Assembly: GCF_905475345.1 (NCBI RefSeq) | Contig: NC_066588.1 | Coordinates: forward strand, 11,918,473 to 11,982,472 | Length of the DNA stretch: 64,000 bases | Direction: 5' to 3' | Source: Vespula vulgaris | Lineage: Eukaryota > Arthropoda > Insecta > Hymenoptera > Vespidae | Shown: piece after piece, positions 33,740-44,819 of the stretch | Numbering within the stretch: the first letter of the stretch is position 1 | Layout of the letters: each line of letters opens with the position of its first letter | Made by a program: the position numbers and the translations under genes | Notes under the pieces: model-generated | Database searches by the model: none | Told to the model about the DNA's origin: nothing | What the model saw: the letters and a program-made list of their open reading frames with translations, nothing else

Positions 33740-33941
33740 TAGAAAATCTCAGGCATTTTTAGATGGCTCGTAAAGTTTTTACGCCAGTCGAACTCGTGCG
33801 AAGTCCTCCAGTAAAATAATATGACCTTGCGTTTTTCAAAAGTGGCCTTTTCGGTGGTGCCACGATCGACTGTTGCCAACTGAGAATTCGTTCGATTTTA
33901 ACGAACGACCGTGGAAGTTTAAATCGTACAACATTTCACGA

Positions 33942-33998
<57 letters not shown>

Positions 33999-34780
33999 CC
34001 ATGAGAAAGGAGAAAGAAAATGGCTCCGACCGACCGAGTACGATAACGGTAAAATGGATTCACCCGAATCGAAGCGTATTTCTCTGTGAAATATATCGAA
34101 AATTTGGCACGCTCGTCCCGTTAAATTCGAAACTATTGTCCTACTATCGCGCAATCGAAAAGCAAACAAAGTCGATACCGTGTTTTATAATAACCCTACA
34201 GGCAAAAAAAGATTAATCATGACGCGGTTAAATTCGATATAACATGGCCATTATATGAAAAAAACAATAGAGTAAAAGTTATCGAAATTTTTATTTCGTT
34301 CCTTCATCGAACGATACGTGGTTTTAAAGTTTCTACAAAACTATTCTATAAAAATTAAGGATAGATATATTTTCTATTCGGTTTTATATCGACTATCATA
34401 TACGTACAATCTTTGTTACGTACGATCTTCGTCAATCAATGTTCCTACGAAACAACGAATTTGGTCTGATCTTATTCCGATCGGAATGTACTTGAAATAG
34501 ATTGTAAGCGCGAGAACTTATCGATTAAGTAGCTTTCAATGAATCTGAATACGTATTGAATAGGAAGATGCAATTGTGACGTTGATTATCTTAAATAATT
34601 TTTCGAAATAGATCTGTTAAAAATGAAGCTGAGGTTGTTAAAAGGGAGGTGACGTTTTAAAAATAAATCGACGTTAAAAATTATCGAGTTAGTTGAATTA
34701 CTAAATGGATAAGAACTCTCGAAAGATTTCGAGATGGATAAAAGTAAGCGTATGTCTTGGTGAAATCGTATCGCAAAGGG
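33740..34780. other. Gene-free stretch with GA array
   Basis: Ordinary mixed DNA with a GA array at 33944-33995. Short frames on both strands lack splice or domain support. Confidence 0.6.
33944..33995. repeat. (GA)n microsatellite
   Basis: About 25 GA units without interruption. Confidence 0.95.
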
Positions 34781-35060
34781 TTCGCGTTAAAGATAGACAA
34801 CGGTGGTTTCAGTGAAACGAATGTCGGAATGCAAATCAAGCGCAGGTGAGGCGTAGCTCAAGGGAGACTGACAAAGCGACGCAATCACGATTCTCGGCGG
34901 GTAATTAGTTACAAACACCGGAGAGGGACTTGATCGCTTTCGATTTTTCTCATGCAGCCCGCGCGCGTTAATTACCGTCCACGCTCGATACTCGGCTACA
35001 AGAAGATCTCAGAGGACGATAACAGTTAATTCGTACAGCTTTGCTTATTCTTCAGCGTGT
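34780..35060. promoter_or_regulatory. Complex block, candidate conserved noncoding element
   Basis: GC-richer, non-repetitive DNA with TAATTAG near 34922 and a CGCGCGTTAATTACC core near 34965, both of which contain homeodomain-type TAAT cores. No coding frame. It is called on composition and site content only. Confidence 0.25.
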
Positions 35061-36000
35061 TGGATTATTTTTCCATGAATTAGAAAATCTTCTTAAACGT
35101 AAGCGTAACGCAAACTATATAAATCGATTAAATAATTTTTAATAATGAAATCAAGATTAAGAGGATAAGTAAATTATTAAGATAATTAATCATAATTATA
35201 ATTACTTATATAAATCGTATTGATAATTATTCTTAATGATTTAATCAATGAGATTATTAATTATAATTACGAATATAATTATAGATCGATGAAATAAGTT
35301 TTATTAATTAAATTAAGATGAAGAATTTCATTATTAAAATTAAGTATAATAAATTGAGATTAAAACATTAAAGAACGTCGATCTTTGTTAATTTGATGTT
35401 TCGTTAATGAAATTCATTGTTTCTATTATCGCGTTATATATAATTATACGGAAGACTTCTTTATCTGAAATAATTAATGTCCTTCTGATATTAAGAAAAA
35501 GGATCGTTTAATCGAGAACCCAAAGACGTAGACCCAATATCGGGACGAAACTTCGACAGGATGAATTACCTGTTTCTTCCGAGTGACCGTTCATGAATCG
35601 AACGAGCCGGATAGAAGTCATAAATCATATCGTGTACAAGAAGCGGGCGCATTTATTAATTTAACCGTACACCGCCATGAATCCCATTATACGAGATTAC
35701 GCGGCAGAATGCGATTAGCTTCGACGTGCGACCTGTTGTCGACTTGAAGTTGACCGAAGAGGCTCTTTTAACTCTCCTAAGATATCTGGACAAAACTATT
35801 GCGATATACCGTGGTAACGGCGGAGTCATGGACCCCCGTTTGCGTTCGATATATGGATTACACTGCTGCACTTGATACATAATTAATAATCACTATTGTT
35901 CCGACCCTACATTGACGTTTCGATCTTTCTCGTTTCTTTCTCTTTCTCACTTTTTTTTCCTTTATTTCTATTTTCTTTTTTCCCTCGTAAAATTCATCGA
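35060..36000. other. Gene-free stretch
   Basis: AT-rich (35090-35450) and then moderately complex DNA (35560-35880) with an unsupported 74-codon minus frame. Nothing definite. Confidence 0.55.
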
Positions 36001-36001
36001 T

Positions 36002-36075
36002 ATGTATATAGATATATATATATATATATATAGTTCTCTCTCTCTCTCTTTTTTTCTTTCTCTTTCTCTCTTTTT
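36002..36075. repeat. (AT)n followed by CT-rich microsatellite
   Basis: An ATATAT run (36012-36033) then CTCTCT/TTTC units. Confidence 0.88.
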
Positions 36076-36079
36076 AATC

Positions 36080-36960
36080 CTGTTTCGATATACGAAAATA
36101 TTTTATAGCATTGACGTTTTTATCGTAGTAATTTGTATTTACAATCGCGCGTATTCCGACCCTAAAGCTGTTACTGTTTCCCCCCTTACTTTTTACTTTT
36201 ATTTCATCTCGCGAACCTAATGGAAAATCTCTGAGAGAATGTAAAAAGCGATGGCTAGCTTCATTACCGGAGCTTACCGGGGGGAACGCCGGCTCGAGAA
36301 AGAAAAGAGGGAGAAGAATTAAAGGCGAGGCGTTAAAAATAATTATCATAGGACTCTACTAAATCTACGCTTAAACAAAGAAAAAAGAAATCTCGTTGCT
36401 CCGGTTAAATCCGTAGAGAACCAGGAAATAGAAACGAATTCGACTTTACCTTTTACCTGTCCACTATAAATTTACCCTACACTTGTACCATAGAGTTACC
36501 TACAAAATCTTGACGCTTTATCCAGCAGTTTTTTCTTTTGATTTTTTCACCCCCTTTTCCCTCCCCATCACTCGAAACAATTTTTATTCTCGCGATTTAA
36601 TACGCATCGATACCTGCTCTATGCTCGACAGATCTAAAAGAAATAAAAGTTCGACCGCTATCGGAGAAATAGAGAGAAAGAGATAACAACGATGCGTACG
36701 TATTTGCTTCACAGGGAAACAAAAAAACTGTATATACTATTACTACCACTGCTTGTTGGGCCGAACGCACGACGAACGACTAAAAAAAAAAAAAGAAAAA
36801 GAGAGAGAGAGAGAAAAGAGAAAAAGAAAAAAGAACAAGAAAACAGAGAAAGTACAGAGGGCCGTAAAAAGAAGGAGTACATTTTTTACCGTCAACGCTT
36901 GAGCCAGAGACGGATTAACAGCGAAAGTGGATAAACCTATCGTCAAGGGCTGCCAAACGG
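36080..36960. other. Gene-free stretch
   Basis: A complex GC-richer segment at 36180-36330 (containing ACCGGGGGGAACGCCGG) may be regulatory. The rest includes a purine-rich GA/AAAG tract (36781-36890) that generates Lys/Glu-rich frames. Confidence 0.5.
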
Positions 36961-37350
36961 TGAGAAGGAGACAGAAGGGGGATCGTTTAGGTGGGGTGAC
37001 AGGAGAGGGGAGAGGAAAGGGTGGTTCGAAGCTCGAAAGGGGAGCAGGGATCGTACATACTGCCAATAAAACGAGGGGGGCCAGTATATCACGTAACTCT
37101 GGCCGCTCGTGTCCAACGATACAGTCCAATATATTACCCAGATAGCCATGCTAATTCAGCTCTAGCTTCTCTGTTCCCGGCCATCGCGTGGAGAGTGTGT
37201 GCGCGCGCGCGCAAACGTTCCTCTACATAGATCCGACGTGGCACGCATAGGTACGCGTTTTCGTCATCCCCGTGAATCCTGCGGGCCTCTACAGAGCCGT
37301 CCCTGAGCAGCACCAGGGATTTCGGGAAGCATTGCATCCTCGTTACAAGG
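36960..37350. other. G-rich, GC-rich block
   Basis: Runs of three or more G recur on the plus strand from 36977 to 37080, then comes GC-rich complex sequence with a GC dinucleotide run near 37200. Frames are open on both strands, as expected in GC-rich DNA. A 99-nt plus frame (37251-37349) ends at CAAG followed by GTATTA, but its acceptor lacks a pyrimidine tract, so no exon is called. Confidence 0.4.
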
Positions 37351-37494
37351 TATTAAACGATTATCGTAGATAAGGGAAGCTTACAACAACCACCCGAGTA
37401 TCAGCACCAACCCACACACTTCGATTCTCGCTGCTATGGAATAAACAATTTTTTTCCTTGCTCGTTAGTTGTTATTTTCTTTTTGTTTGTTTTG

Positions 37495-37541
37495 TTGTTT
37501 GTTTGTTTGTTTGTTTGTTTGTTTATTTGTTTGTTTGTTTT
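37495..37541. repeat. (TTTG)n tetranucleotide microsatellite
   Basis: About 11 TTTG units with one TTTA. Confidence 0.92.
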
Positions 37542-37549
37542 TTCTATTT

Positions 37550-39190
37550 TTTTTCTTTTTTCTCTTCTATGCTCGGAGATTTAGATTCTCGCACAACACT
37601 CGGATTTGCCAAGATCTCTCTGTTGCTTGCTCGCGAACAGAATTTAGCGGCCTTCATTCGTGTGGGTATGCATGTGTGTAGAAAGGAGTGTTAAAAAATA
37701 GGGAGAGGAATCAGAGTAGTACTCTCTAAATCTCTTACACTTTGATGCATAGGAAACATAGATTAAAGCAGCAAGGTAAAACTATTTTAAGACGATATTT
37801 AACTATCTTTTCTCTTTTTTTGTTTGTAAGCCATGCGTTATAAATGTGTTAAGATGAATTGTTGAATTCATAATTCGAAGAAATATTTAGAGAATATTAT
37901 AAGTATGTTTTCTAAATCCTCTATAATCTTGCTTGTATATATATACATATTTAAGAATATATGTATATATATATATATATATACTCTTTTTCATGTATTA
38001 TATATACATATATATTTATATACATTTGATGTAATATAGACATTTCTTTACTAATGAGATCGTGCTGTGTCGAGAGATTCTTGAAAAAAAATTCTCCGCG
38101 CAATCGTTCGGTCATTCGGAGGTATGCAAATTGGAAATAATTCAATTCAAGTTAGTTAGTCGTCGAGAGATATATACAAGCCGTCACGTTACACCTGTCG
38201 TTGCGTCGTAAACTGGTTTTCAAAGAGAGAAGACGAGAGAACGACGTAGGTACCTACATTGTTTCACAGTTTTGCAACGGTCTCAATTAGCCTCGACTTC
38301 GCAGTTCGTTAGACCCTTTAAAACCGGTTTAAAGCGCTAAATGTTTTTAGCGAGACGAACGCGTGCACGTCCTTTTCCCTTTTCCTTCCATTTTCCCTCT
38401 TGAAGACGTACGTCGCAAAGTAAAAAACAGCGACGAACGAAAAGGCAAGAGTTTGGTATGCAAAATTACGAGTTTCTTTCTAATTAGTTCAAACTTAATC
38501 GCAAGCTTTTTCGGACAGGACGTCGATGTCTCGCGATTCGTTGGGCAATCAAGAACGAATAGTTCTCTCTCTCTCTCTCTCTTTCTCGTTCTCCATCTTT
38601 CTCTATCTTTCTCTCTATCACATACATACACACACTGGCAAATGAAAGCTTAGATACGATGAATTTCTCGTTTCTCAGAAACACGGAATTCGGTATAATT
38701 TATTTTCCTATTTATTTTTCCTCTGATACTCGCTTTTCGTTATCGCACCGTTTTCTTTCATTCGGATTCATTTTCAAAAGCGAGAATCCTTTTTCCATGC
38801 TTATCCTAGATTTTCACAGCTATTACGATAGATTCTACGACGCTTCCAATTTGTCGAAATTTTTCTACGGATGCTTATTCATCGGCTGGCCTTGATTATT
38901 CGCTTCTAGAACGGAAACTGCGTCGGGCTCCGACGGAAATCGAGATAGTTTGCCGAACGAGCGTGAATTTGACGTAAAAGATTTCTCGTTTCCTCGAAAG
39001 GGAAAATACGCCGGATATATCCTCGAAAGTGATGTCGAACTTCTCGAAATACATCGTATGCTTCATAATTTTCTTTTTTTTTTTTTTTCTTAATGAAAAT
39101 AGAGTAGTAATTACGGTCGAACATGAAAACGTTTAATTGCCTTTGTATCTGGTATGAAGTAATACAGAAATAAATGTATATTTATCTTGA
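37550..39190. other. Gene-free stretch
   Basis: Contains AT runs (37935-38010), a complex segment at 38100-38350, a CT array at 38563-38582 and short unsupported frames such as 38659-38895. Confidence 0.55.
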
Positions 39191-39199
39191 TCAATATTA

Positions 39200-40505
39200 G
39201 CATTTTATAATTACTTCAAAATGAACAAAGTGCACATATGAAACGATATATAGAAATAATTTTTTTGTTAACTCGTTCATGACATTAAAAATATTATTTA
39301 TACGTGTAATCATCAAAATTCAATGCATGATCTCGATCGAAGAAACTCCTAATTTCTAATCATTTCCGAATGAACAAAGTACACATTATATCAAACGATA
39401 TCTCTTTTCGTTGACTCGTTCATGATATTAAAAATATTATTTATACGTGTAATCATCAAAATTCGATGCATGATCTTTTCGATCGAAGAAACTCCTAATT
39501 TCTAATCATTTCCGAATGAACAAAGTACACGTTACATGAAACGATATCTCTTTTCGTTGACTCGTTCATGATATTAAAAATATTATTTATATACGTAATC
39601 ATCAAAATTCAGTGCATGATCTCGATCGAAGAAACTCCTAATTTCTAATCATTTCTGAATGAACAAAGTACACGTTACATGAAACGATATCTCTTTTCGT
39701 TGACTCGTTCATGATATTAAAAATATTATTTATATACGTAATCATCAAAATTTGATGCATGATCTCGATCGAAGAAACTCCTAATTTCTAATCATTTCCG
39801 AATGAACAAAGTACACATTATATCAAACGATATCTCTTTTCGTTGACTCGTTCATGATATTAAAAATATTATTTATACGTGTAATCATCAAAATTCGATG
39901 CATGATCTTCTCGATCGAAGAAACTCCTAATTTCTAATCATTTCCGAATGAACAAAGTACACGTTACATGAAACGATATCTCTCTTCGTTGACTCGTTCA
40001 TGATATTAAAAATATTATTTATATACGTAATCATCAAAATTCAATGCATGATCTCGATCGAAGAAACTCCTAATTTCTAATCATTTCCGAATGAACAAAG
40101 TACATATTACATGAAACGATATCTCTCTTCGTTGACTCGTTCGTGATATTAAAAATATTATTTATATACGTAATCATCAAAATTCGATGCATGATCTTCT
40201 CGATCGAAGAAACTCCTAATTTCTAATCATTTCCGAATGAACAAAGTACACGTTACATGAAACGATATCTCTCTTCGTTGACTCGTTCATGATATTAAAA
40301 ATATTATTTATATACGTAATCATCAAAATTCAATGCATGATCTCGATCGAAGAAACTCCTAATTTCTAATCATTTCCGAATGAACAAAGTACATATTACA
40401 TGAAACGATATCTCTCTTCGTTGACTCGTTCGTGATATTAAAAATATTATTTATATACGTAATCATCAAAATTCGATACGTGATTTTCTCGATCGAAGAA
40501 AGTCC
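39200..40505. repeat. Satellite array, 143/146 bp units forming a 289 bp higher-order repeat
   Basis: Nine near-identical units are seen. The anchor GATCGAAGAAACTCC falls at 39335, 39481, 39624, 39767, 39913, 40056, 40202, 40345 and 40491 (the last diverging after GAAGAAA). Spacings are 146, 143, 143, 146, 143, 146, 143 and 146. The 3-nt difference is a TCT-type insertion before the anchor (ATCTTCTCGATCG or ATCTTTTCGATCG versus ATCTCGATCG). From 39913 on, long and short units strictly alternate and share unit-specific bases, for example ACATATTACATG with TTCGTGATATT. The first unit (39210-39335) is the most diverged. Confidence 0.95.
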
Positions 40506-41090
40506 CTACGAAAGAGCAATTCAGGTTGTGCAGGCAAGACGGCGCCGACGGCCGCTTCTCGGCCATGCTTTCGAACACTCGAAAGTCTCCCTCGCGATTA
40601 TTTTCGTTGAAAAGTTAAATCCCGAGCCTGCTCGGTCTGGCTTGCGCTCGCGAGGAATACATCGAGCGTACATTATTTCATTAACCGCGCTTTTCCTCGG
40701 CAACTTCCAGCTCTGCACGCCCTTTACCTCCCTTCTACACCTTCACCACTACTAACACTAGCAGCAACAAAAGCAATGGTGGCGTTGCTGCTTCGAGGAG
40801 AACCAGTAGAAAAGGGGTTGCTGGTTAGAACGGGGTTTGTAGGTGGGGGCGGTAGAAAGGGTGGCCAGGCTCTCCGGCTTTCATATTAATTAATTTGCTC
40901 AAGAGTTTTAACGACTTATTGCACTTCAATTAACTGATTTTAAATTGCATAATCCCCGGCGCTCGCCGGCGCCTTTGCCTTTGCCGGTGGAGCCAACCAC
41001 CGTGAGCTTAAAAACCGGTTTGGTAATAAACTCTTCGCGAAGAACCTGCACTCGCCTACCCAACGTTGTCCTTAACCGCGTCTCGCTCGT
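40500..41090. promoter_or_regulatory. GC-rich, homeodomain-site-rich candidate enhancer A
   Basis: The satellite stops abruptly and is followed by about 590 bp of complex, GC-rich DNA. It contains a G-run cluster (40814-40861), TATTAATTAATTTG (40884), TTTTAACGACTTA, CAATTAACTG and GCATAATCCCC (40947-40957). A palindromic GCGCTCGCCGGCGCC region follows. The 66-bp core 40884-40949 is repeated at 41602-41667. Open frames on both strands here are typical of GC-rich DNA and lack splice sites. A function as a cis-regulatory module is inference. Confidence 0.4.
40884..40949. repeat. Duplicated element, copy A (66 bp core)
   Basis: Matches copy B at 56 of 66 positions without gaps in a by-eye alignment. 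A second short block, AAACCGGTTTGGTAATAAA near 41012, also matches AAACCAGTTCGTAATAAA downstream of copy B. Confidence 0.85.
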
Positions 41091-41560
41091 AAGTGCAATT
41101 AGGTGAAAAATAATCGTAAACGAAATTCGAACGGAATCGTTAATTTTCTATTCGATCGCATCGAAGACCCTTAACTTTTTTATTATCGGCTTATTAACAC
41201 AAATTATACCAAATATGTACCAAAGAGAAATTCAACGGAGGAGAGTAAATACATTTGTTAATTACATTATCCAATTTCGATCTTAAACTGGATGACGTTT
41301 GAATATAAATAAAGATATTACCGATATTTTTTTATCTTATCATCGACCTTCTTCTTGCATCTCTATTCAGTAAATATCGACGTATCAAAAATTTTGTAAC
41401 GTTTACCGCTCGATGACGCGATAAAAGAGAGATCATTATTGCTCTTACGTTCGACGTTACGACAATGGCGAACTGAGACGATGGGACAAGAGTGAAAGAA
41501 AAAGAGAAAAGAGAAGAAAAAAAAGAGAAAGAGAGTGAGAGAGAGAGAGAGGTGGGACGA
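41090..41560. other. Spacer between the duplicated elements
   Basis: Ordinary AT-richer DNA, then a purine-rich GA tract (41490-41552). No gene is seen. Confidence 0.6.
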
Positions 41561-41601
41561 AGCTGGAGGATCGTGACCGAACCGCTACTTTGTACCCTTC
41601 G

Positions 41602-41667
41602 TACTAATTAATTTGTCAAAGAGTTTTAACGACTTACTGCACTTCGATTAACCGGCCTTAAATTGCA
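41602..41667. repeat. Duplicated element, copy B (66 bp core)
   Basis: Same orientation as copy A, 718 bp downstream. The substitutions cluster at positions 15-17 and 52-56, while AGTTTTAACGACTTA is almost unchanged. Confidence 0.85.
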
Positions 41668-41717
41668 CGAAACCTGACGCTTGACGTCGCCTCGAAACCA
41701 GTTCGTAATAAATTACC

Positions 41718-41804
41718 ATGCCGCCGCCTCTGATGCCGCCACCATTGCCACAGCCACCGCTCGTGCATCGTTTCCGAAAGCCCGTCCGTGCCGGATCTCG
41801 TTAA
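41718..41804 (+). CDS. Tiny proline-rich open frame (28 residues), doubtful
   Basis: ACCATG at 41718 opens a 28-residue frame that starts MPPPLMPPPLPQPPL, turns basic (HRFRKPVRAGSR) and stops at TAA 41802-41804. The ATG context is fair. The CCG/CCA trinucleotide bias could equally be a short simple repeat in a regulatory block. No family is recognised. Confidence 0.12.
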   Translation: MPPPLMPPPLPQPPLVHRFRKPVRAGSR

Positions 41805-41869
41805 ATACGTACACGTGCACTCTCGCGCCTCGCGAAGTCCTTCCTTATTTTCTTTTTTATTTTTTTTCT

Positions 41870-42540
41870 TTCCTCCTTTCTCTCTCTCTTTCTTTCTCTT
41901 TCTGTCTCTGTCTCTTACACTTCCTTTTTTGTTTATTTATTTATTTTGTTTTCTCTCTGCCCTCGCATACCTCACCTTTCCCTGTTGAGCTTATATCTCT
42001 TAACGCGATAATCCAATGGTTCGACAGTTGAAAAATTCCTGACTAATCGTAGGACAAAAATCGTAGACGAAAAATGTTAATCCTCTGCCAGTTAAATCAG
42101 ACACTTTTGAAGTAGAAAAATCGTAATATTGAAGAAGATAGATTATACAATAGAAATCCTGTTAAGGAGAATCGAACCGACGAAAATACATCCGATCGAT
42201 GTTATTAATTATATAAATTTGCTGAAAATAATATGTCATATAAATTAGGTTATATAAAGAATATTATGACATATAAAAAACGTCGTATAAATTATGACGA
42301 AATTATGTTATATAAATATCACATAAATTATGCAAACGACGAACATATACATACATACACACATACGTACGAACATATAACTCAATTCGATTATTTTACT
42401 AGTGTTTTCCAAATAAAAAAAAAATACAAAAAAAAAGAAAAAAAAAAGAAAAGAGAAAGGAAAGAAAAAGAAACAGAAAAGATTCGATCTAATGGGACCA
42501 AGATCGCAATCGAAGTAGCAAGTTGATGCTTTCGATTGAT
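41870..42540. other. Gene-free stretch with CT and A-rich tracts
   Basis: CT/CTTT tract at 41871-41915, AT-rich middle and an AAAG tract at 42415-42475. No supported gene. Confidence 0.6.
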
Positions 42541-42712
42541 AGAACGGCTCGAAGTTCCAAAGGGCGCGTTCTCCAGGCTTGCCTGGAACTCATTCGGTAA
42601 CCGGAGTCTGATCCGGTCTGTAATTACAATTCGAACAAAGTTATGCCGAGCCGACTCGGCCGGGGATGTGTCAAGTATTTAATCAGTGCCGACTTCGGGT
42701 CTGCGTGAGACA
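42540..42712. promoter_or_regulatory. Complex block upstream of a candidate start codon
   Basis: Non-repetitive GC-richer DNA with a 10-bp inverted repeat (GTTCCAAAGG and CCAGGC/GCCTGG-type pairing near 42575) and GCCGAGCCGACTCGGC (42644-42659), which is nearly palindromic. It could be a promoter or 5' UTR of the adjoining candidate exon. No TATA box was identified. Confidence 0.22.
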
Positions 42713-42865
42713 ATGGATGGCGACCAAGCCGTTCCTTCCTCACCCTTCTGCCATCAGTCCACCAACTTACTCCTTCCCACCTCTTACAAGCCGTCTGCGA
42801 CGAAGCCACCTCCGTACTTCTACTATGACTGGAGCTGCAATTATGTCGACCTCATTTCAGGACAG
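42713..42865 (+). CDS. Candidate first coding exon (51 codons, phase-0 donor)
   Basis: The ATG at 42713 lies in an insect-like context (GACAATGG). An in-frame TAA lies upstream near 42680. The frame runs 51 codons to GGACAG followed by GTTTAC, a possible phase-0 donor. The peptide starts MDGDQAVPSS, is Ser/Pro-rich, and carries an aromatic PPPYFYYDWSCNY segment. A donor of GTTTAC is weaker than GTAAGT. If real, it could splice to another phase-0 exon such as 56690-56755, but this is untested. No family is recognised. Confidence 0.27.
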
Positions 42866-42919
42866 GTTTACTCCTCTCCTCGCATTGTACTATTTCATCT
42901 ATCCTTCTCCAACACATAT

Positions 42920-43011
42920 ATTCACTCTCTCTCTCTTTCTCTCTTTCTCTCTCTATCCCTTTCTCTACTTGTCTTTCTGTCTCCATCTATCTTTCGTCTG
43001 TCTATCTATCT

Positions 43012-43065
<54 letters not shown>

Positions 43066-43135
43066 TGTATACATGTATGTATGTATGTATAGGATATCTA
43101 TCTCTTAGTACACGTTCCTTGGACTGGTTCATCGC

Positions 43136-43182
<47 letters not shown>

Positions 43183-43268
43183 CCTTTCTCTTTCTTTCTT
43201 GGCAATGTCTCTTCTCTAACCACTAATTCGGCACACTTCACCGCCTCTGCCATTCGTACTCCCTCTCC

Positions 43269-43321
<53 letters not shown>

Positions 43322-43440
43322 CCTTTCTCTTCTTCTCTTTCTCTATCTCTCTCGACCCTCACATTTTGCTCTCTCTCTACTCCCACTTCATATCATCTCG
43401 TCCTTTTTGCTTCTTCTTCTTCTTCTTCTTCTTCTTCCTT
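42920..43440. repeat. Microsatellite cluster: CT, TA, TATG, CT, CT, TTC
   Basis: In order: CT/CTTT (42927-42960), TA (43011-43038), TATG (43037-43090), CT (43140-43180), CT (43273-43325) and TTC (43409-43437). Long open frames across it are artefacts of the repeats. Confidence 0.92.
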
Positions 43441-43444
43441 CTCT

Positions 43445-43915
43445 TCAGAGTGCTATTACGTCGGCGTTATTTCAGAAAACAATTAGCCCCACAAAACGGA
43501 TCACCTTTCTTGCTGGATACATCTGGATGATACTTGGAATGAGAAAATTCTCATTCTCTTTATTATTTAATTAATTATTAATATAATTTTTGTCGAAGGA
43601 AATAGACACAATTCGGGATGAAATCAGGATCTCGAGGCTTTGATTGTGCCCAATATAGATTAGGTTACCGGTTATCTTAACGTGGAAACGCTGCGTGTGT
43701 TCCTCCACGAATCACACGTGATTTGTACAAACCGTTGAGAAACACGCGAAGCTCCGACTTCGAACAGGAGATTCCTAACTTGGTTAAACTTGTCTGCGAT
43801 CATGCGAGCCGCTTAGCTAACGAAAAGAAAATAATAGAACGATTCCTTAAACGTTCTAATTGCCACGTTCTTTATCCTGACTTTTCATGAAAATGTCAAG
43901 ATCGGACAAAATATA
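43445..43915. other. Complex gene-free stretch
   Basis: Moderately complex DNA with CACGTGATT-type sequence near 43717 and no coding frame with splice support. A conserved noncoding role is possible but unproven. Confidence 0.4.
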
Positions 43916-43916
43916 A

Positions 43917-43917
<1 letters not shown>

Positions 43918-43964
<47 letters not shown>
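43918..43964. repeat. (TA)n microsatellite
   Basis: About 23 TA units. Confidence 0.95.
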
Positions 43965-43967
<3 letters not shown>

Positions 43968-44151
43968 AAGATTAAGTTATCAACGTAGATTCATTGCAAA
44001 ATTTCAAGTTAAAAGAGTGTCATCGTAAAAACGAAAGAACGATACTATACCACGGTGGTAATATTACTGACGGATCCGTTACGACACGCTTATTTTTCCA
44101 TAATAATTCCATTGGGTATACGCGCGTGCTCATTTATGCGTATCGCACTTA

Positions 44152-44153
44152 TA

Positions 44154-44183
<30 letters not shown>
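44152..44183. repeat. (CATA)n microsatellite
   Basis: About eight CATA units. Confidence 0.92.
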
Positions 44184-44184
<1 letters not shown>

Positions 44185-44396
44185 GTATCTATCCTACGTG
44201 GAAAGCTTTAAAATAGAATCGTGGCAGAAACGTAAACACAGGGAACGAAATCGGATCTGAGAGATATGACGTTGTATCGCTGTCCTTGCTTGCATCGTAA
44301 AAGCACAAACTTTGCCACGTAATATCAGCTTTCTCTTTCTGACGTTGCAATATCCTGTTTTCTATCCGTATATTTGTAAAATTAGAAAGAGTATCT

Positions 44397-44399
<3 letters not shown>

Positions 44400-44432
<33 letters not shown>
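44400..44432. repeat. (CT)n microsatellite
   Basis: CT run followed by TTTCT units. Confidence 0.92.
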
Positions 44433-44435
<3 letters not shown>

Positions 44436-44519
44436 TTCTCTTTTTCTATCTCATGTATATTCGTATTGATCCCATGTATGCTTATGTATTATACGTATAA
44501 ACGTATGAACATACACATG

Positions 44520-44815
44520 GTCGGTCCTCGCTCGAATGGTATAATTACGAGACGAGGACAAATCTCGTGAAAATTTATTTCCGGCTCTCGAGGGTTAAAC
44601 AAAGGATTGTTCTGCGTTCGTCGCATTGTCGACCCTTCGTAAAAGCGATATCGAACTTCTGGGCGTATTATACCAGACAGAAAATCTAAATCCTTCGTGA
44701 TTGTCTGTCAATTATTTATGATTGGCGGCAATTTGTTCAATCGAGAGTAAGCTCCATTGGGATGGAGGTTTACCGATTGGCATCCGAAAGCGTTTTTAAA
44801 TTCTCTGGTATTTTT
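44520..44815. promoter_or_regulatory. Complex block with Hox-like site, candidate conserved element
   Basis: Non-repetitive DNA containing CAATTATTTATGATTGG (about 44729), which joins TAAT- and TGATTG-type cores as in Hox/Exd composite sites. No open frame of note. The call rests on one site and composition. Confidence 0.25.
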
Positions 44816-44819
44816 TAGA

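Larger units (their letters stand above)
41560..41820. promoter_or_regulatory. Candidate enhancer B, second copy of the duplicated element
   Basis: This block holds the 66-bp core (41602-41667) with TACTAATTAATTTG, the shared AGTTTTAACGACTTA and GATTAACC, then AAACCAGTTCGTAATAAA. Right after it lies a proline-rich 28-codon ATG frame (41718-41804), discussed separately. Regulatory function is inferred from the preserved TAAT-core sites and duplication. Confidence 0.4.

Noticed and set aside
37251..37349. Exon-like 33-codon segment ending at a GTATTA donor
   Set aside because: The acceptor lacks a pyrimidine tract, and GC-rich DNA here is open in several frames on both strands.
42666..43226. 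186-codon plus-strand frame
   Set aside because: Its second half is CT, TA and TATG microsatellite sequence. Only the separate ATG frame at 42713-42865 is kept as a weak exon candidate.
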